Assembly: GCA_021442155.1 (NCBI GenBank)
Contig: CM038214.1
Location: 316,665,001 to 316,729,000 of the forward strand
DNA length: 64,000 nucleotides
From: Cymbidium sinense
Taxonomy: Eukaryota > Streptophyta > Magnoliopsida > Asparagales > Orchidaceae
Direction of reading: 5' to 3'
Shown: one piece after another, positions 1-11,028 of the stretch
Numbering within the stretch: the stretch's first letter is position 1
Layout: the number at the start of each line of letters is the position of its first letter
The notes under the pieces: generated by a model
The model's database searches: none
What the model was told of the DNA's origin: nothing
The model's input: the letters and a program-made list of their open reading frames with translations, nothing else
Translations under genes and position numbers: made by a program

Positions 1-480
1 TATCCTAAGAGCCTAATCATATCAAAGCCACACATTAAAACAACAATCATTTAAGAAACTATGAAAAGCATTCGGTCCTAATGCACAATATAAAGATAAC
101 ATCAAACAATTATATAAATTATTATAAAAGAATAAAAGGCGATTGTCAGTAGCTCTACCCTTATACAACCTAGAATTTGAAAGAATATTTATAATTGTAT
201 TAAATGCTATGGGGGTCTTCTTTCTACATATTTCTATTTCTGATTTGGTTCCATTTTTTATTTGGATGGTGCTTGCTTGAAAGGCATCATAGAGCACCCC
301 AGGACAAAGCCTTCTAGCCACTACTCATCCTAATCTTCCAAAGCACTAATCTTAATTCTTATTATAAAAATTACATTTATGTAGGAAAAGTAAATCTAAG
401 TAAACCTACAAAATAGAGGAAAGCTAAATATACATATAATCCCAAGCAGTTGCATTTATAATTTTGACTTAGCACCCTAC
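1..480. other. AT-rich DNA, no recognised gene
   Basis: No family is recognisable here. A 99-codon minus-strand reading frame (22-321) is open, but its product has no motif, signal peptide or repeat I can name. It lies in AT-rich DNA with no visible promoter or neighbouring exon. It could be a chance frame or a single exon of a gene lying to the left. Confidence 0.3.
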
Positions 481-3288
481 ACATGGGTAACTAAGCCCAC
501 CTGTCATAACATGGATTATGCTTAAAGATTTAAGCAAACTACAAAAAGAGTATTTATATTTATTTTCAAGCATCCCTTAAGCATAATCCCCTATAAAAAT
601 ATGATTAAGCTAATATTGGCTTAACATTCAGTCTACGAAGCATACACCCTAACATCCAATCTAAAATGATACATCATAAAACAAAACATACATCACATCA
701 TTCACTATCCTAATTTAGAGCTAGAAATGGTGACTTAATTTTAGTGAGTGTAATAAAGCTTTTGTGGTAAGTCTTGTTAGGCATTATTGTTGTATTTTCT
801 AAGTGTAGAAGGATTTAATTTAACATGAAAGGTTGATTTCACTTGAAGTAGTTTAATTGATTTGAGAATTTTAATTTGTGTTTTCTTTTGTTTCATTTGA
901 TTACACTTAACAACTAAGTGTTATAAAGGGAGGAAAAGGATTGTCATCTTTCATCCTACCTTAAGTCACTTTCTAAAGTATATTAATTTGATTTAGTTTT
1001 CTTTAGTGAATGGCTTATTAAATGATTTAATAAATCTTAAGTTTAGGTTCACTTTAAATAACCCTATTCAAAATGAAGGGCATCTTAAGATTAATTTAAT
1101 CCAATTACTACCACATGACATATATTAAATCATTCCTTTCCATTGCATGTATAACATGCATATAATTTAATCCTATGTGTATCTATACATGCAACATATT
1201 TTAGCACACTTAAATGATGAATGTATGTGTATGTTTAGAATTTATATTTTATTTGATTGAATTATTTAAACATATTAATTTAAAATTTTATCCAAATTCT
1301 TATACCAAAAGGACAAAAGAATGAAATTAAATAGGCATGTGTCATTGTTAAACCATAGTAGTGAGGTAATTAAATGACCTCCTTGGAGCTAGCTAAAGCC
1401 TCATATTCTCAGGATGTCCAGACTATATACCCATTTGCATTCAAACATATGTAAATTTGTATACATGAACATAGGATGTAAGCTCTGAATCATATGGCTA
1501 ATTAATTCAACCACTAAGTCAATTATGAATGCATGCAATTATAATGTAAAATGGGATTTTCATTCACTAATCACATATACATATACATGTACGAAGATAT
1601 AGGCAAGTACATGTCATTGTTAAACTAGGGAAATGATCAAATGACCTCCTTGGCACTAACTAAAAACAAGCCTCATATTCCCGGGATGTTTAGACTATAT
1701 ACTTGCTTTTCTTGGACACACATGGATGTATACATAAATGAGGGAAAGAAAACTATGCAAAGATTGTATTTCTTTTTATTGAATCATTCATATATGAATT
1801 AAAGCTCTATCTAAATTCTAATGTTAAAATACATAAGAATGAAATCAAATGGGTATGTGCCCTTGTTAAACCAGGGAAGTGTGGTAATCAAATGACCTCC
1901 TTGGGGCTAGCTAAAGCCTCGTGTTCTTAGGATGTCCAAACTATATACCCATTAACATTCAATCTTATATAAATTAACACACAAATTGAGGAAAGAGTAC
2001 TCAACATTCATAAACTTAAGCTATAAGCACATGCATTTCTTATGTATTTATAGCTTGGATCATAACACATATTTCATTTATAAGCTTTTGAAAAATACAT
2101 TTGGATTTAATAGTGATTATAGCCATGCATATATTAAATTAAATCAACACATGTAAGACATAAAATCCATTTTATTTTACTTGATTTTGAAAAGATGGAT
2201 GCAAGAATTCAAATGACAAACCAAATTTAATATTATTGGAAAGAGGACAATCAAATATAAGTATGTGATTCATTCAAACAAACTAGTTCTTAAGGACAAT
2301 CAAATCAAATAAGATTATTTAAAGCAAACCAAAACTTCTTTAATAATTAAGTTTTGGATTTGATTTGTTTTAAAGAGGAGAACAGAACTCATCACTTGTT
2401 GTTTTAAACCCATTCCCGCATTAGTGATTTGATTTAATTTCAGGAAATGTAATTAAGTTGATTTTATGGGTTAATTAAGTTGAACCTCTAGTTAGATGAA
2501 TTAATTACCCTTACTTATGTCACCTTAATGTAATTAACTAAATAATTATGAGCCAGCATGATATGCATGGAAAATAAAACTTCCAATTATCCTAGGAAAT
2601 AAAAGGGTCTTAATACAATTTGCTCATGATTAATAGTTAATTAGATTAAGGGACTTAATTAATTACTCTTATGGTTTTTCCACACATATGGATTAACCAT
2701 AATTTCATTAAACTCTTTTAGGTTATTAAACACCTAAAGATCTTCCCCATGATTTAATTAATTGGGTCGATGAGATTATGATTTCAATTTGATTAAGTGA
2801 TTTAATTAATTAGTTAAATATTAGTTAATTTCATTTTAAAAAGGGTAAAATGAACTTAGGGAAAGGTCCCAACCCCTTCCCTTCTTATTGTAGAACAATG
2901 ATTAATAAACTTAATTAACCAATTTATTACTCATGGGATTAATTAATCATTAATTAACTTAAAAGAGTAGTTAAGGTTTAATTAGTCAATTTTCCTAATT
3001 AAGTGAGCAATAAATCCCAACAAAATCATGGGAGGCAGAGGTCATCCTATTAAATTAACTCACAAAATTTGGAATTAATTTCTAAAGTAATTAAGGAGTA
3101 ATTAAGCTAATTAATTTTATAATTGAAATTACTATTCAAAATTAGTTAAGATCATTTTAATTAATTCTCCTCAATATTATTAAAATGAGTATTTATTTTC
3201 TACTTTTAATTCTCATGATGTTTTATGATTTTTAGAAGTTTCAGCCATTAAAATGATTAATCAATCCTAATTAAAGCCTAATCTTGTT
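481..3288. other. AT-rich noncoding DNA with TTAATTAA clusters
   Basis: This stretch has very low GC and many stops in all frames. TTAATTAA-type words are dense from about 2440 to 3180. No gene, RNA gene or conserved transposon domain is visible. It probably represents old intergenic or LTR-derived DNA, but I found no matching second copy in the window that would prove an LTR. Confidence 0.5.
1332..1952 (+). repeat. Three-copy diverged repeat, about 245-275 bp apart
   Basis: A ~95-bp segment occurs three times, starting near 1338, 1613 and 1858. Each copy begins with a GTCATTGTTAAAC-like word, continues through AAATGACCTCCTTGG, and ends with a GATGTCCAGACTATATACCC-like word. The spacers between copies differ. 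This is direct tandem-type repetition of unknown function. No reading frame is shared by the copies. Confidence 0.75.
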
Positions 3289-4439
3289 GGCGCCATGTGG
3301 CGCGCTGACGCAGGGAACTTTCCACATGGCATCATGGAATTGGCTACTTAAAACTTATCTGACTTAGTGCCTATGTGGTGACAGCAGATGCACTTTCTCA
3401 TCTATCATCTGATCTAAGATCGAACAGCTATGATTAATTCCACATCTTCATAGGATTAAATCATATTGATCTAGCTGATCTAATCATGATCGTCCATTTT
3501 GATCACATTGAATAGACGGTGCGTGATCTAACATCAAGCAAGTGAGGGAGAATGAAGTCCATCCTTCATTGCTCACTTGATCTGAGCTTACTCGAGCTTC
3601 GATCAACTCCAAAAGGATCCCACACCTTCACAACATTGATCGGAGGGGATCCAACGGCCAAGATTGCCTGTGATGCAAGTTTTCTTCAAAAAGCTCCAAC
3701 CCATTTTTGCCTAAAGATCATTTTTGGAAGAATACCTTGCCAGAGCTCAAGACCAGTGGCTCAAATGATTGAGAAAACTTAATCTAGTAGAGATGAATCT
3801 TGATTGAGCAGCAATTGGATCAATTCCTCAACATATGCTTGGAAGGCCATGAACTGATGATTTGGAGCTTGACTTTGCTTGAAGTCCCACCTCTGGTGCT
3901 TGGGAAGCTTGGGAGATGATTCATTCTTGCTCTAAGAAGCCTAAGGAAGGTGCGTGAAAAGTTAATTTGAGTTTGATGGAGAAATGGGGAAGTTAGGTCA
4001 GAAATGGGAGTGTCCTATTTTGGGATAGACCAGAATGGCATTTTTCAATCAAGGAATGAGCTTGACAGCTTAGGGAATGGATCTAGTGGTTCAACTTGGG
4101 TAGCTAGGGCTCTGAGGAATAATTTCTATGTGTTTTTAAGTGGAAACTAGGGGGTGTATACCCCCCTTCATCTTAATCAGATGGTGGGATCAGGTTTGTC
4201 TTCTAATGGCGATCTGGCCATCTTAGGGAGTCATGGGTGGCAGGGAAGAGGTGAGTTGGCTAGGCTTGGTTGGTTGAAGGTGTGGAGGTGGTTTCCAAGG
4301 AGGAGTCATGGGTGTCCTACGAGTTTTAAATGCTCTAATGGGGAGGGTGAGGTGATTTCACCTCCCATGGGTCACGGCTGAGCCAACCACCCCTTGGGTT
4401 AGGTTGGGCAGTGTCCTAGTGATTTGTCTCATGTGATTC
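3289..4439. other. Noncoding segment of higher GC, function unknown
   Basis: Composition changes abruptly at about 3289, starting with TGGCGCCATGTGGCGC. The text resembles the leader or LTR-type noncoding DNA of plant retrotransposons, for example GATCCAACGGCCAAGATT near 3648. Two short plus-strand frames (3552-3782 and 4154-4381) are open but show no recognisable domain. A small inverted repeat of the type GAGGTGA/TCACCTC lies near 4350-4366. Confidence 0.4.
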
Positions 4440-5580
4440 CCTTGACCCAAGGGTAGAATGATCATTTGGCATTGTACTTGATTTGGGCAGATTTGAAATG
4501 AGCCAAAAGTGGGTCAGCCCAAATTTCAAGTCAATTGGAGTTGATTTGGTTAGGTTTGGCTCAATTTGAATCATTTAGGTCAAATTGGGTTAGATTGTGC
4601 CAAGTTGACCAATTGGTCAAATTGGGTCAAACTAAGGGTTGGGCCAAGTTCATATTATCATTTAGGATGTTTTGGTTCAATTGGTTTGGCTTATTTTAGC
4701 TTATATTTGATTTTTGCTCATTTGAATTCATTTGGGTCCAATGGGTTAAGTTAACCAATTTGACCAAATTATTAATTAGCTTAGGTTGGGTGTTGGTTTG
4801 GGTTTAGTTGACCAATTGAAGATGATTATAGGCTTAGGTTTCAATTAATTTGGATTTGGTTTTGATTTAGGCTAACTTGAGCCTTTAGGTCAATTTGGGC
4901 TAAGTAGGTCAATTGGGTCCAATCATGGCTTTGTTCAAGTTCAACAATCAATTTGGAATGAAATTGAGCTATTGGTTGTAATTAATTTGTTTTATATTTT
5001 GATTTGACCCAATTTAGACTTTTAGGTCAATTTGGATCAACTTGGGTCAATATGGCCAGTTGGGATTGGTTTGACTCAATTCAAGGTCAAGTCATTCAAA
5101 TATTGATTTTGATTTGTTATGAATCATTGGTTTCAAGAGATTTGGCTTAAGTTACAATTTTGCTATCTTGGGTTTATATGGGTTAAGGGGTTGACTTGGT
5201 CAAATGACTAGGTTGACTTGGTTTGACCCAATTTGTGATAATTAATCAACTTAGGGTGATCAATAATCATGATGGGAGGTTTTGATCGGCTTGGTTCAAC
5301 TCAATTTGGGTAGGATTATAACTTGACTTGAATAGGTCAAATTGGCCACTTTGTGTCACGTGGAATAATTGGGTTTAGTTGGCTTAATTTTTGGTTGAGT
5401 TTGATTTAGTTGAGTTTATATATGGATTTGGGATTGATATATAAATTCAATTGCAATTGGCTTAGGTTCAAATGGGTTTGGGTTCATTTGAACATTTCAT
5501 GTAAAAAGAGTTATGTTGGCTTTGACTTGGGTTGATTTTGGTTTGGCTTGATGATTGTAGATTTCATTTATATTTATGAA
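4440..5580 (+). repeat. Degenerate TTGGGTCAA-type low-complexity repeat
   Basis: For more than 1 kb the sequence is built from variants of AATTTGGGTCAA, TTGGTTTGGC and TTGACC, irregularly spaced and strongly strand-biased (T and G on the plus strand). Individual units are short and too diverged to define a single monomer by eye. No gene is visible. It lies just upstream of the gypsy pol remnant and may occupy the place where gag would be expected. Confidence 0.6.
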
Positions 5581-5589
5581 TATGATTGA

Positions 5590-6060
5590 AGGTATAATTA
5601 ATTTATGAGAAAATCAATTGAATTTGGGTTTTGGAATGAGAGAATTTGGCTAAGTCCATGGAGTTAGGTCATGTGGAAGTTTAGATTTTGATTTGGTTTA
5701 ATTTAGTTTCAATTATTTAAATGTATATTTCATTTAAATTTGTGAAGATGATTGAAAATTTGATTGATTTGTGAGAAAATCAATTGCGTTTGACTTGATT
5801 TGGATTAAGATTTGCCTAAATCCATGGGATAGGTCATATGGCTTAGGAAGGGTTTTGATTTAATTTGATATAATTCATTTAGTTTTTATTATTTGAATGT
5901 AGATTTGATTTATATTTAGGAAGTTGATCAAAGATACAAATTGTTTATGACAAAATCAATTGATTTTTGATTGATTTGGATTAAGATTGGCTAAGTCCAT
6001 GGGATAGGTCATATCACTTAGGTAGGGTTTCAAGTTTGGATTTGATCATGGGCTTCAATC
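5590..6060 (+). repeat. About 170-bp tandem repeat, three copies
   Basis: A unit starting with GGCTAAGTCCATGGGATAGGT-like sequence occurs near 5648, 5814 and 5988. It continues through a TTTGATTTGGTTTAATTTAG-like stretch and ends in GAGAAAATCAATTG-like sequence. The period is about 168-174 bp. The third copy is partial. No protein domain is encoded. Confidence 0.7.
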
Positions 6061-6389
6061 ATTTGGTTTTGGAATTTGGGTTTAGTTTTAGATTTGAATT
6101 TGATGTTTGAATTGAATTTAGGTTTGTTTGAGAAGGTGAACATGGATTGGATTTGGGTTGAAAGGTAGGTAGATTATCTTAATCCCAAAGGAATAACCTA
6201 TCCTAAGGTTAACCCTTCTAAGTTTCTTGGCTTAGGTTAAGTGTTTACCTAATTGTTAGAAGTGTCTTATGAATAAGAAGGTCTTAGTGTCTAGAAGACT
6301 CCTAAGTCTAATATGGGAAGATGGAATTTGTACTACAAAAGTGAGGTCAACAGGCCTTAGGCTCCATAGTGTTACCCTTGGAGATAGAT

Positions 6390-6645
6390 GATTGGAAGAC
6401 CGAAGCTAAGTTTCACATTATAGATTAAGATATTTCTTTCAACACTTTGCTTGGGAGGCCATGGATGCATGAGAACAACATAGTTCCATCCTCACTACAT
6501 CAATGTATGAAGTTTGTGAGAGGTGGGATTGTCTATTATGTCAAAGGAGATCTCAAGTCATTTATAGTTCATGAGGTCGGCATATATGAGGATGCAGCTT
6601 ACTACCTCCCTCAAAATCAACAAGTCTATTCTCATGAACTTGGCC
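6390..6645 (+). pseudogene. Gypsy protease C-terminal segment
   Basis: In the frame of 6447, the residues DISFNTLLGRPWMH followed by SSLHQCMKF are read. These match the typical end of the Tat/Athila aspartic protease region (LLGRPW and the VPSSLHQ stretch). The frame is open to 6737 but is interrupted by a stop at 6426 just upstream, and the catalytic DTG/DSG motif is not visible. In an intact element this protease would cleave the gag-pol polyprotein. It is a relic here. Confidence 0.75.
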
Positions 6646-6647
6646 AA

Positions 6648-6745
6648 AGTTTAAAAATAAAAGAAAAAGAAAAAAAGATAAAGATAAATAAAGAGAAAAA
6701 GAAAAAGAAAAGAAAAGTAAAAATGAAAAAGAAATAAAAGGGAAC
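6648..6745 (+). repeat. Purine-only AAG-rich tract
   Basis: About 95 bases consist almost entirely of A and G with occasional T, and read as a lysine/glutamate run (KEKEKK type) on the plus strand. The position between protease and RT corresponds to the charged linker of Tat-type polyproteins, expanded by slippage. Long T/C-rich frames on the opposite strand are shadows of this tract. Confidence 0.7.
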
Positions 6746-7789
6746 GAAAATAAACTTGGAGGAGGAAGTGAAGCCTGACATTTTATTCCACCCATAGTTC
6801 ATTACTCCATTTGAATATATAGGTAGGATAACGACCTCACCACGGGAAGAGGCGTGAGGCCCTAGGGTGAAAACCTCCTTATTGGCCACCCAATAGAAGA
6901 TATGTCCTAGCTACCAAGAGTGCACCTGCTATCCATATAGACTTAGAATATAGTCCATAGGTTGAGTCGTTTATGATTAGCACACCAACCAGCTCTTCTC
7001 AATAGTAGATTCCTTAGAAGATGACACTTGAGCCAGAAGGTGATGAAGATCAGGCTCTAAAGTAAAGCATAAGTATATCCAAGTCTATATGTGAAACAGT
7101 TAGACATCAGTTGGGAACCTTAGCTTTAACCCCATGTTCCTCTCAAAAAGCTAAGGATTTGGTAGTTAAGAAAGCCCCTAAGTCATCCACAGGTGTGAAG
7201 ACTCATAAGTTCTTTCTGGGAGAATCATCCTCAAGTCAAGAAGTTGATGTAGAACTTTAGGATGATTCATATAAAGAATTAATAGAATTACCTTTTGATT
7301 AGTACTTGCCTTGTGTTCATAATTTAGCAAAGAAAAGGTTAATCCCACATTCTTGGTCAAAGCACTAGTCAGGCTACTTCAAAAGAATATGGAAGAATAA
7401 ATTAAAAAGCTCTCAATCAAGACTAACCCTAGGATTCAGTATATTGGGTCCAATCGATGATGATGATTAATGCTTAGTCATTATCAATCATTCAGAATCT
7501 GATAGGTTCTTTTCAAATCACATTAACTCAAATGAAGAGCTATGCTTAGAAACATTTGATGATCCATATTATTTTGAAGTCAAAGATGCACCACAAGAGT
7601 TTGAAAAAGAGATCAAGTCAACCATTGACGAGCTCAAGGAAATCAACTTAGAATAAGAATATCCATTGACATATAGTTGAATGAAATTATTGACTAAGTT
7701 GGACTTTTGCATGGAGTTATGAAGAGATGCCTAGATTGGCTCTGATGTAGTGATCCATATAGAATAGCCTATTTCTAACCCAATCAAGA

Positions 7790-8480
7790 AAGATCCTAGA
7801 CACATGCAATTAGATATAGAACAACAAGTCATTTATGATGTCAAGAAATTGAACAATGCTAGCTTCATCCGGGAAGAAATATACCCTATATGGTTAGCTA
7901 GTATCATCCAGTTAAGAAAAAGAATGGTCAAATTTACATATGCATCAATTTTAGGGATTTAAATAAAGCATTTCCAAAAGATGAATTTCCACTGCCAATC
8001 CCGGAGCTGATGGTGGACATTACCTCATCTCATGCAGTATTCTCTTACATGGATGGCTCATCTAATATAAATAAAGATGGCCAATATGAAAGAAACACTA
8101 CTTTAGAACCTAGATCAAAATCTACTATAAGGTCATGCCTTTAAAATGCTACAAACCGAAGCTATGACTCGAATCTTTAACGAACTCATTCACCAACAAG
8201 TTGAGTGCTATGTCAATGATCTTATGGTCAAAAGTAGAGAAAAGAAAGACCATCCCTTGGACTTGAGAGTAGTTTTCAAATAGTTAAGATAATTTAACCT
8301 CAAAATGAACCCCCTGAAGTGTGCATTAGAAGTAGCTTCAAGAAAATTCCTTGGGTTTGTTGTCTGACACTAGGGAATTGAAATCGATCCAGAAAATATC
8401 AAGGTGATATTAGAAATACCACACCCTAAAAGTTTAACTCAACTCAGATCATTCTAAGGGCAGTTGGCATATCTAAGATG
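7790..8480 (+). pseudogene. Gypsy reverse transcriptase, inactivated
   Basis: Across shifting frames I read the RT segments in order: a NASFIREEIYP-like start (about 7855), an INFRDLNKAFPKD-like block (about 7950), YMDGSS at 8046-8063 (motif A), the catalytic box at 8209-8220, and PLKCAL...KFLGF near 8312-8360. The catalytic box reads YVND where YVDD is expected, so one metal-binding aspartate is lost. Frameshifts near 7900 and 8060 and several stops also break it. This is a dead remnant of the element's cDNA-synthesising enzyme. Confidence 0.8.
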
Positions 8481-8880
8481 CATTATATCCAACTTATCAA
8501 GAAGATGACAACCATTCTCAGCACTTGTCAAAAAAGATGCCAAGTTTAAGCCGTATGACAAGGGTGAGCATGCCTTCGAAGACATCAAGCATTACCTGAT
8601 GGTGCCACTGGTTATAGTAGCCCCTATCTTAGGCAAGCCGCTCATACTTTACACTATTACATTAGACGACTCTATTGGTTATTTGTTGGCCTAAGCCAAT
8701 AACGAAGGAAAGGAAAATACACACTACTACCTCAACTGTCGTCTAATGCCTACTGAGGCTAATTATTGACTCATTTAGAAGCATTGCCTAGCTTTAATCT
8801 TTGCATCCAAAAGGCTACAATATTACATGTTTCATCATAAGGTGAACTTAATCTCTAAGATCAATCCACTATAGTATCCA
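8481..8880 (+). pseudogene. First gypsy RNase H (RT-linked)
   Basis: Downstream of RT, the sequence reads FSALVKKDAKF, then a HAFEDIKHYL-like block, PLILYT, and RLMPTEANY followed by CLALIFASKRLQYY. This is the usual RT-connection and RNase H order of plant gypsy elements, which degrades the RNA template during cDNA synthesis. Several stops interrupt it, for example after YLLA near 8690. There is no intact domain. Confidence 0.7.
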
Positions 8881-9059
8881 TGATATGCCGATGCTATGGA
8901 TCACGGTCCATGAGCCTCTCATAATTTGACATTACCTTCTTAAACTTCTGTGCGTTCAAAGGATAAGTGCTAGCAGATTTCTTAACAGCACTCTCAGTTC
9001 ATGTTGACTCTTCGCTTAGTGATGATCTTCCTGATGAACAAATCATGAACTTTGGGGAT

Positions 9060-9440
9060 ACTAGCATTCGCCACTGTGAGATATACTTTGATGGTGCAGC
9101 TTCCTCTTAAAGAGGAGAAGAACCATAATCTACTATTCTAGAAAGGTAGGTGTAGAAATAGTTCTCTTAACTCTAGACAGTGATGTGATGAGATTCTCAT
9201 ATTATTTGTCCAATTCTTGCACTAACAATGAAGCTGAATATGAGGCTTGGATTACTGATTTAGAGTTACCCGTTACTCTAAGCATCTAGAAAATCAACAT
9301 CTTTGAGGATTCTTAGCTAGTTATCAACCAAATTTTTAGGTCCTATACGGTTATACAGCCCAAGCTCCATCGCTACCATAAGTACACCATGGATCTGTTG
9401 GTCCAAATCCTAGAGGTTACCATCTATAAAATTCCTCGAG
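9060..9440 (+). pseudogene. Second RNase H (Tat-type additional domain)
   Basis: The reading IYFDGAASS near 9082-9108 supplies the first aspartate block of an RNase H. NNEAEYEAWI near 9225-9254 supplies the glutamate block and is typical of the additional, archaeal-like RNase H found in Tat elements. Its position between the first RNase H and integrase agrees with that clade. A shift near 9110 and several stops inactivate it. Confidence 0.7.
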
Positions 9441-9789
9441 GAGAGAATGCCATAATATATGAATTTTCCAAGCTTGCCAAGGAGTTGGCATATCTAAAGG
9501 ATGAGTCCATATCAATAAAGATCTAAAATAGACAAGTCTTATCACTTATTGATACTGAACTCATCAAAAGGTACTCTCTTGAAGGGGAAGTTACCATTGC
9601 CATGAAGGACGAGGAGTTAAATTAGAGGCAACCATTCATGGATTACCTAAATAAAGGTAAACTACCTCAAGAGAAGTCCCTAGCCCATCAGATAAAGTAG
9701 AGAGCACTTTCCTATGCTCTTGTGGATGATGTCTTGTACTGATGGACTTTCAATCATATGTGGTTACATTATTTAGATAGGCATGAAGC

Positions 9790-10820
9790 TTTTATGATCG
9801 TGACAAAGGTACACTAAAGATTATGTAGAGCCAACCAATCTGGTCTAAAGATGAAAGCCAAGCTCAAGAGTCTAGGATACTACTGGCCATCGATGATCAA
9901 AGATTGCATGGATACGACTAGATGATGCCACCAATGTCAAATACACGATGTGGTCCTACACCAACCACCCAACATTCTACATCCTACATTAGCCTCATGG
10001 CCATTCGAGTGTTGGGGTACCGACATAGTGGGTTTAATTGATCCTCCTTCTTCAAGGGTCTCATCTTAGTCGCATCGACTACTTTTCCAAATGGGTGAAG
10101 GTGTTTCTTTTTAGAGAGGTCACAACTCAGCATGTGCTCTAATTTATTAGGAACCATATCGTATATAGGTTCAGAGTGCCTCAATGAATTATATCTAATA
10201 ATGGTACTACATTCAAGAGCACCGAGATAAATAACTTTGCCAAGAGATATATCATAGATTGGAGATATTCTACCATCTACTACCCAAGGGCAAACTGGTT
10301 AGCAGAAGCCTTCAACAAAACTCACATTTAAATAGTAAGACACACTTGAATAATAAGTGGGCATGAGTAGTAGTTGAAGCCTTGTGGGCCTACCCCACCA
10401 CATATAGAACCCAACTTAGTCTAATCTTTCTTCTTAGTGTATGGGTCAAGATGCTACCATTAGAAGTCCAACAACCATCACTAAAGATAGTTATGGATAG
10501 AAGATCACACAGAGTGAAGTTGCCGGAGAAGCTTAAAGGTTTGGAGAGAGAGATGTGCCAAAAACCTCGAGTTGTATAAAGCCAAAATAAATTCATGCTC
10601 ACACAAGTTGGTCCATCCTAGAGCTTTTCAAGTAGAGAGCTTATTTTAGTTCTAATGAGACCAACCATCGTAAGATGGGAGGCAAGTTTGAACCCACTTG
10701 GGAAGGCCCTTTTTCCATAGAGAAGGCCTGCCAAAGAAGATCTTATCAGCTTATTAATCATAAGTGAGAGTTCCCAATGCTTCCAATTAATGGGATCTAC
10801 TTAAACAAATATTATAAGAC
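9790..10820 (+). pseudogene. Gypsy integrase, inactivated
   Basis: The N-terminal zinc-binding segment is degraded (RANQSG where AHQSG is usual) but its CHQCQIH end survives at 9926-9946. The catalytic core shows ECWGTDIVG with the first aspartate at 10022-10024. The second acidic block reads SNNGTTF near 10195, with asparagine replacing aspartate. YYPRANWLAEAFNK-like residues follow near 10280. The C-terminal part reads MLPLEVQ (about 10450) and KFEPTWEGPFSIEKA (about 10685-10730), ending at INGIYLNKYY near 10815. The loss of key residues and many frame breaks mean no activity. Confidence 0.8.
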
Positions 10821-11028
10821 ATGTTTGAAAATAATTATCATCAATGAAAATTCAATTTCTAATTCAATCTTTTCCATGTTGAAAGTATTCTTATTTATGA
10901 ATCTTCCATGATGTGTTTAGGGTAGGTGTAAAGAACCCGAGAGGCATCTTATCCTTCATCATCATAACACAAACAAAAACTACACATAAACATATAAAAT
11001 AAACAAACATATTTTTGTCTTGGGGTAC

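Larger units (their letters stand above)
6380..10880 (+). mobile_element. Decayed Tat-type Ty3/gypsy LTR retrotransposon (pol region)
   Basis: Reading the plus strand across frames gives, in order, a protease end, reverse transcriptase, a first RNase H, a second RNase H and an integrase. The second RNase H before integrase is characteristic of the Tat clade (established knowledge), so I assign it there. Stops and frameshifts occur every few tens of codons and catalytic residues are altered, so it cannot be active. No gag is recognisable upstream, and I could not find a pair of LTRs, so the element boundaries are unknown. The telomere-like array begins about 2.6 kb downstream of pol. Confidence 0.85.

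Noticed and set aside
22..321. 99-codon minus-strand frame as a gene
   Set aside because: No recognisable domain, and it lies in AT-rich DNA with no supporting context.
3289..3305. TGGCGCC start resembling a tRNA-Asp primer-binding site next to a 5' LTR
   Set aside because: Only seven bases match, the upstream text does not end in CA, and I found no second LTR copy downstream.
3552..3782. Short plus-strand frames 3552-3782, 4154-4381 and 4566-4754 as genes or gag
   Set aside because: They are short, have no gag motif such as a zinc knuckle, and the last lies within repeats.
6562..6889. Minus-strand Phe/Ser-rich frames opposite the purine tract
   Set aside because: They are shadows of the AAG-rich linker on the plus strand.
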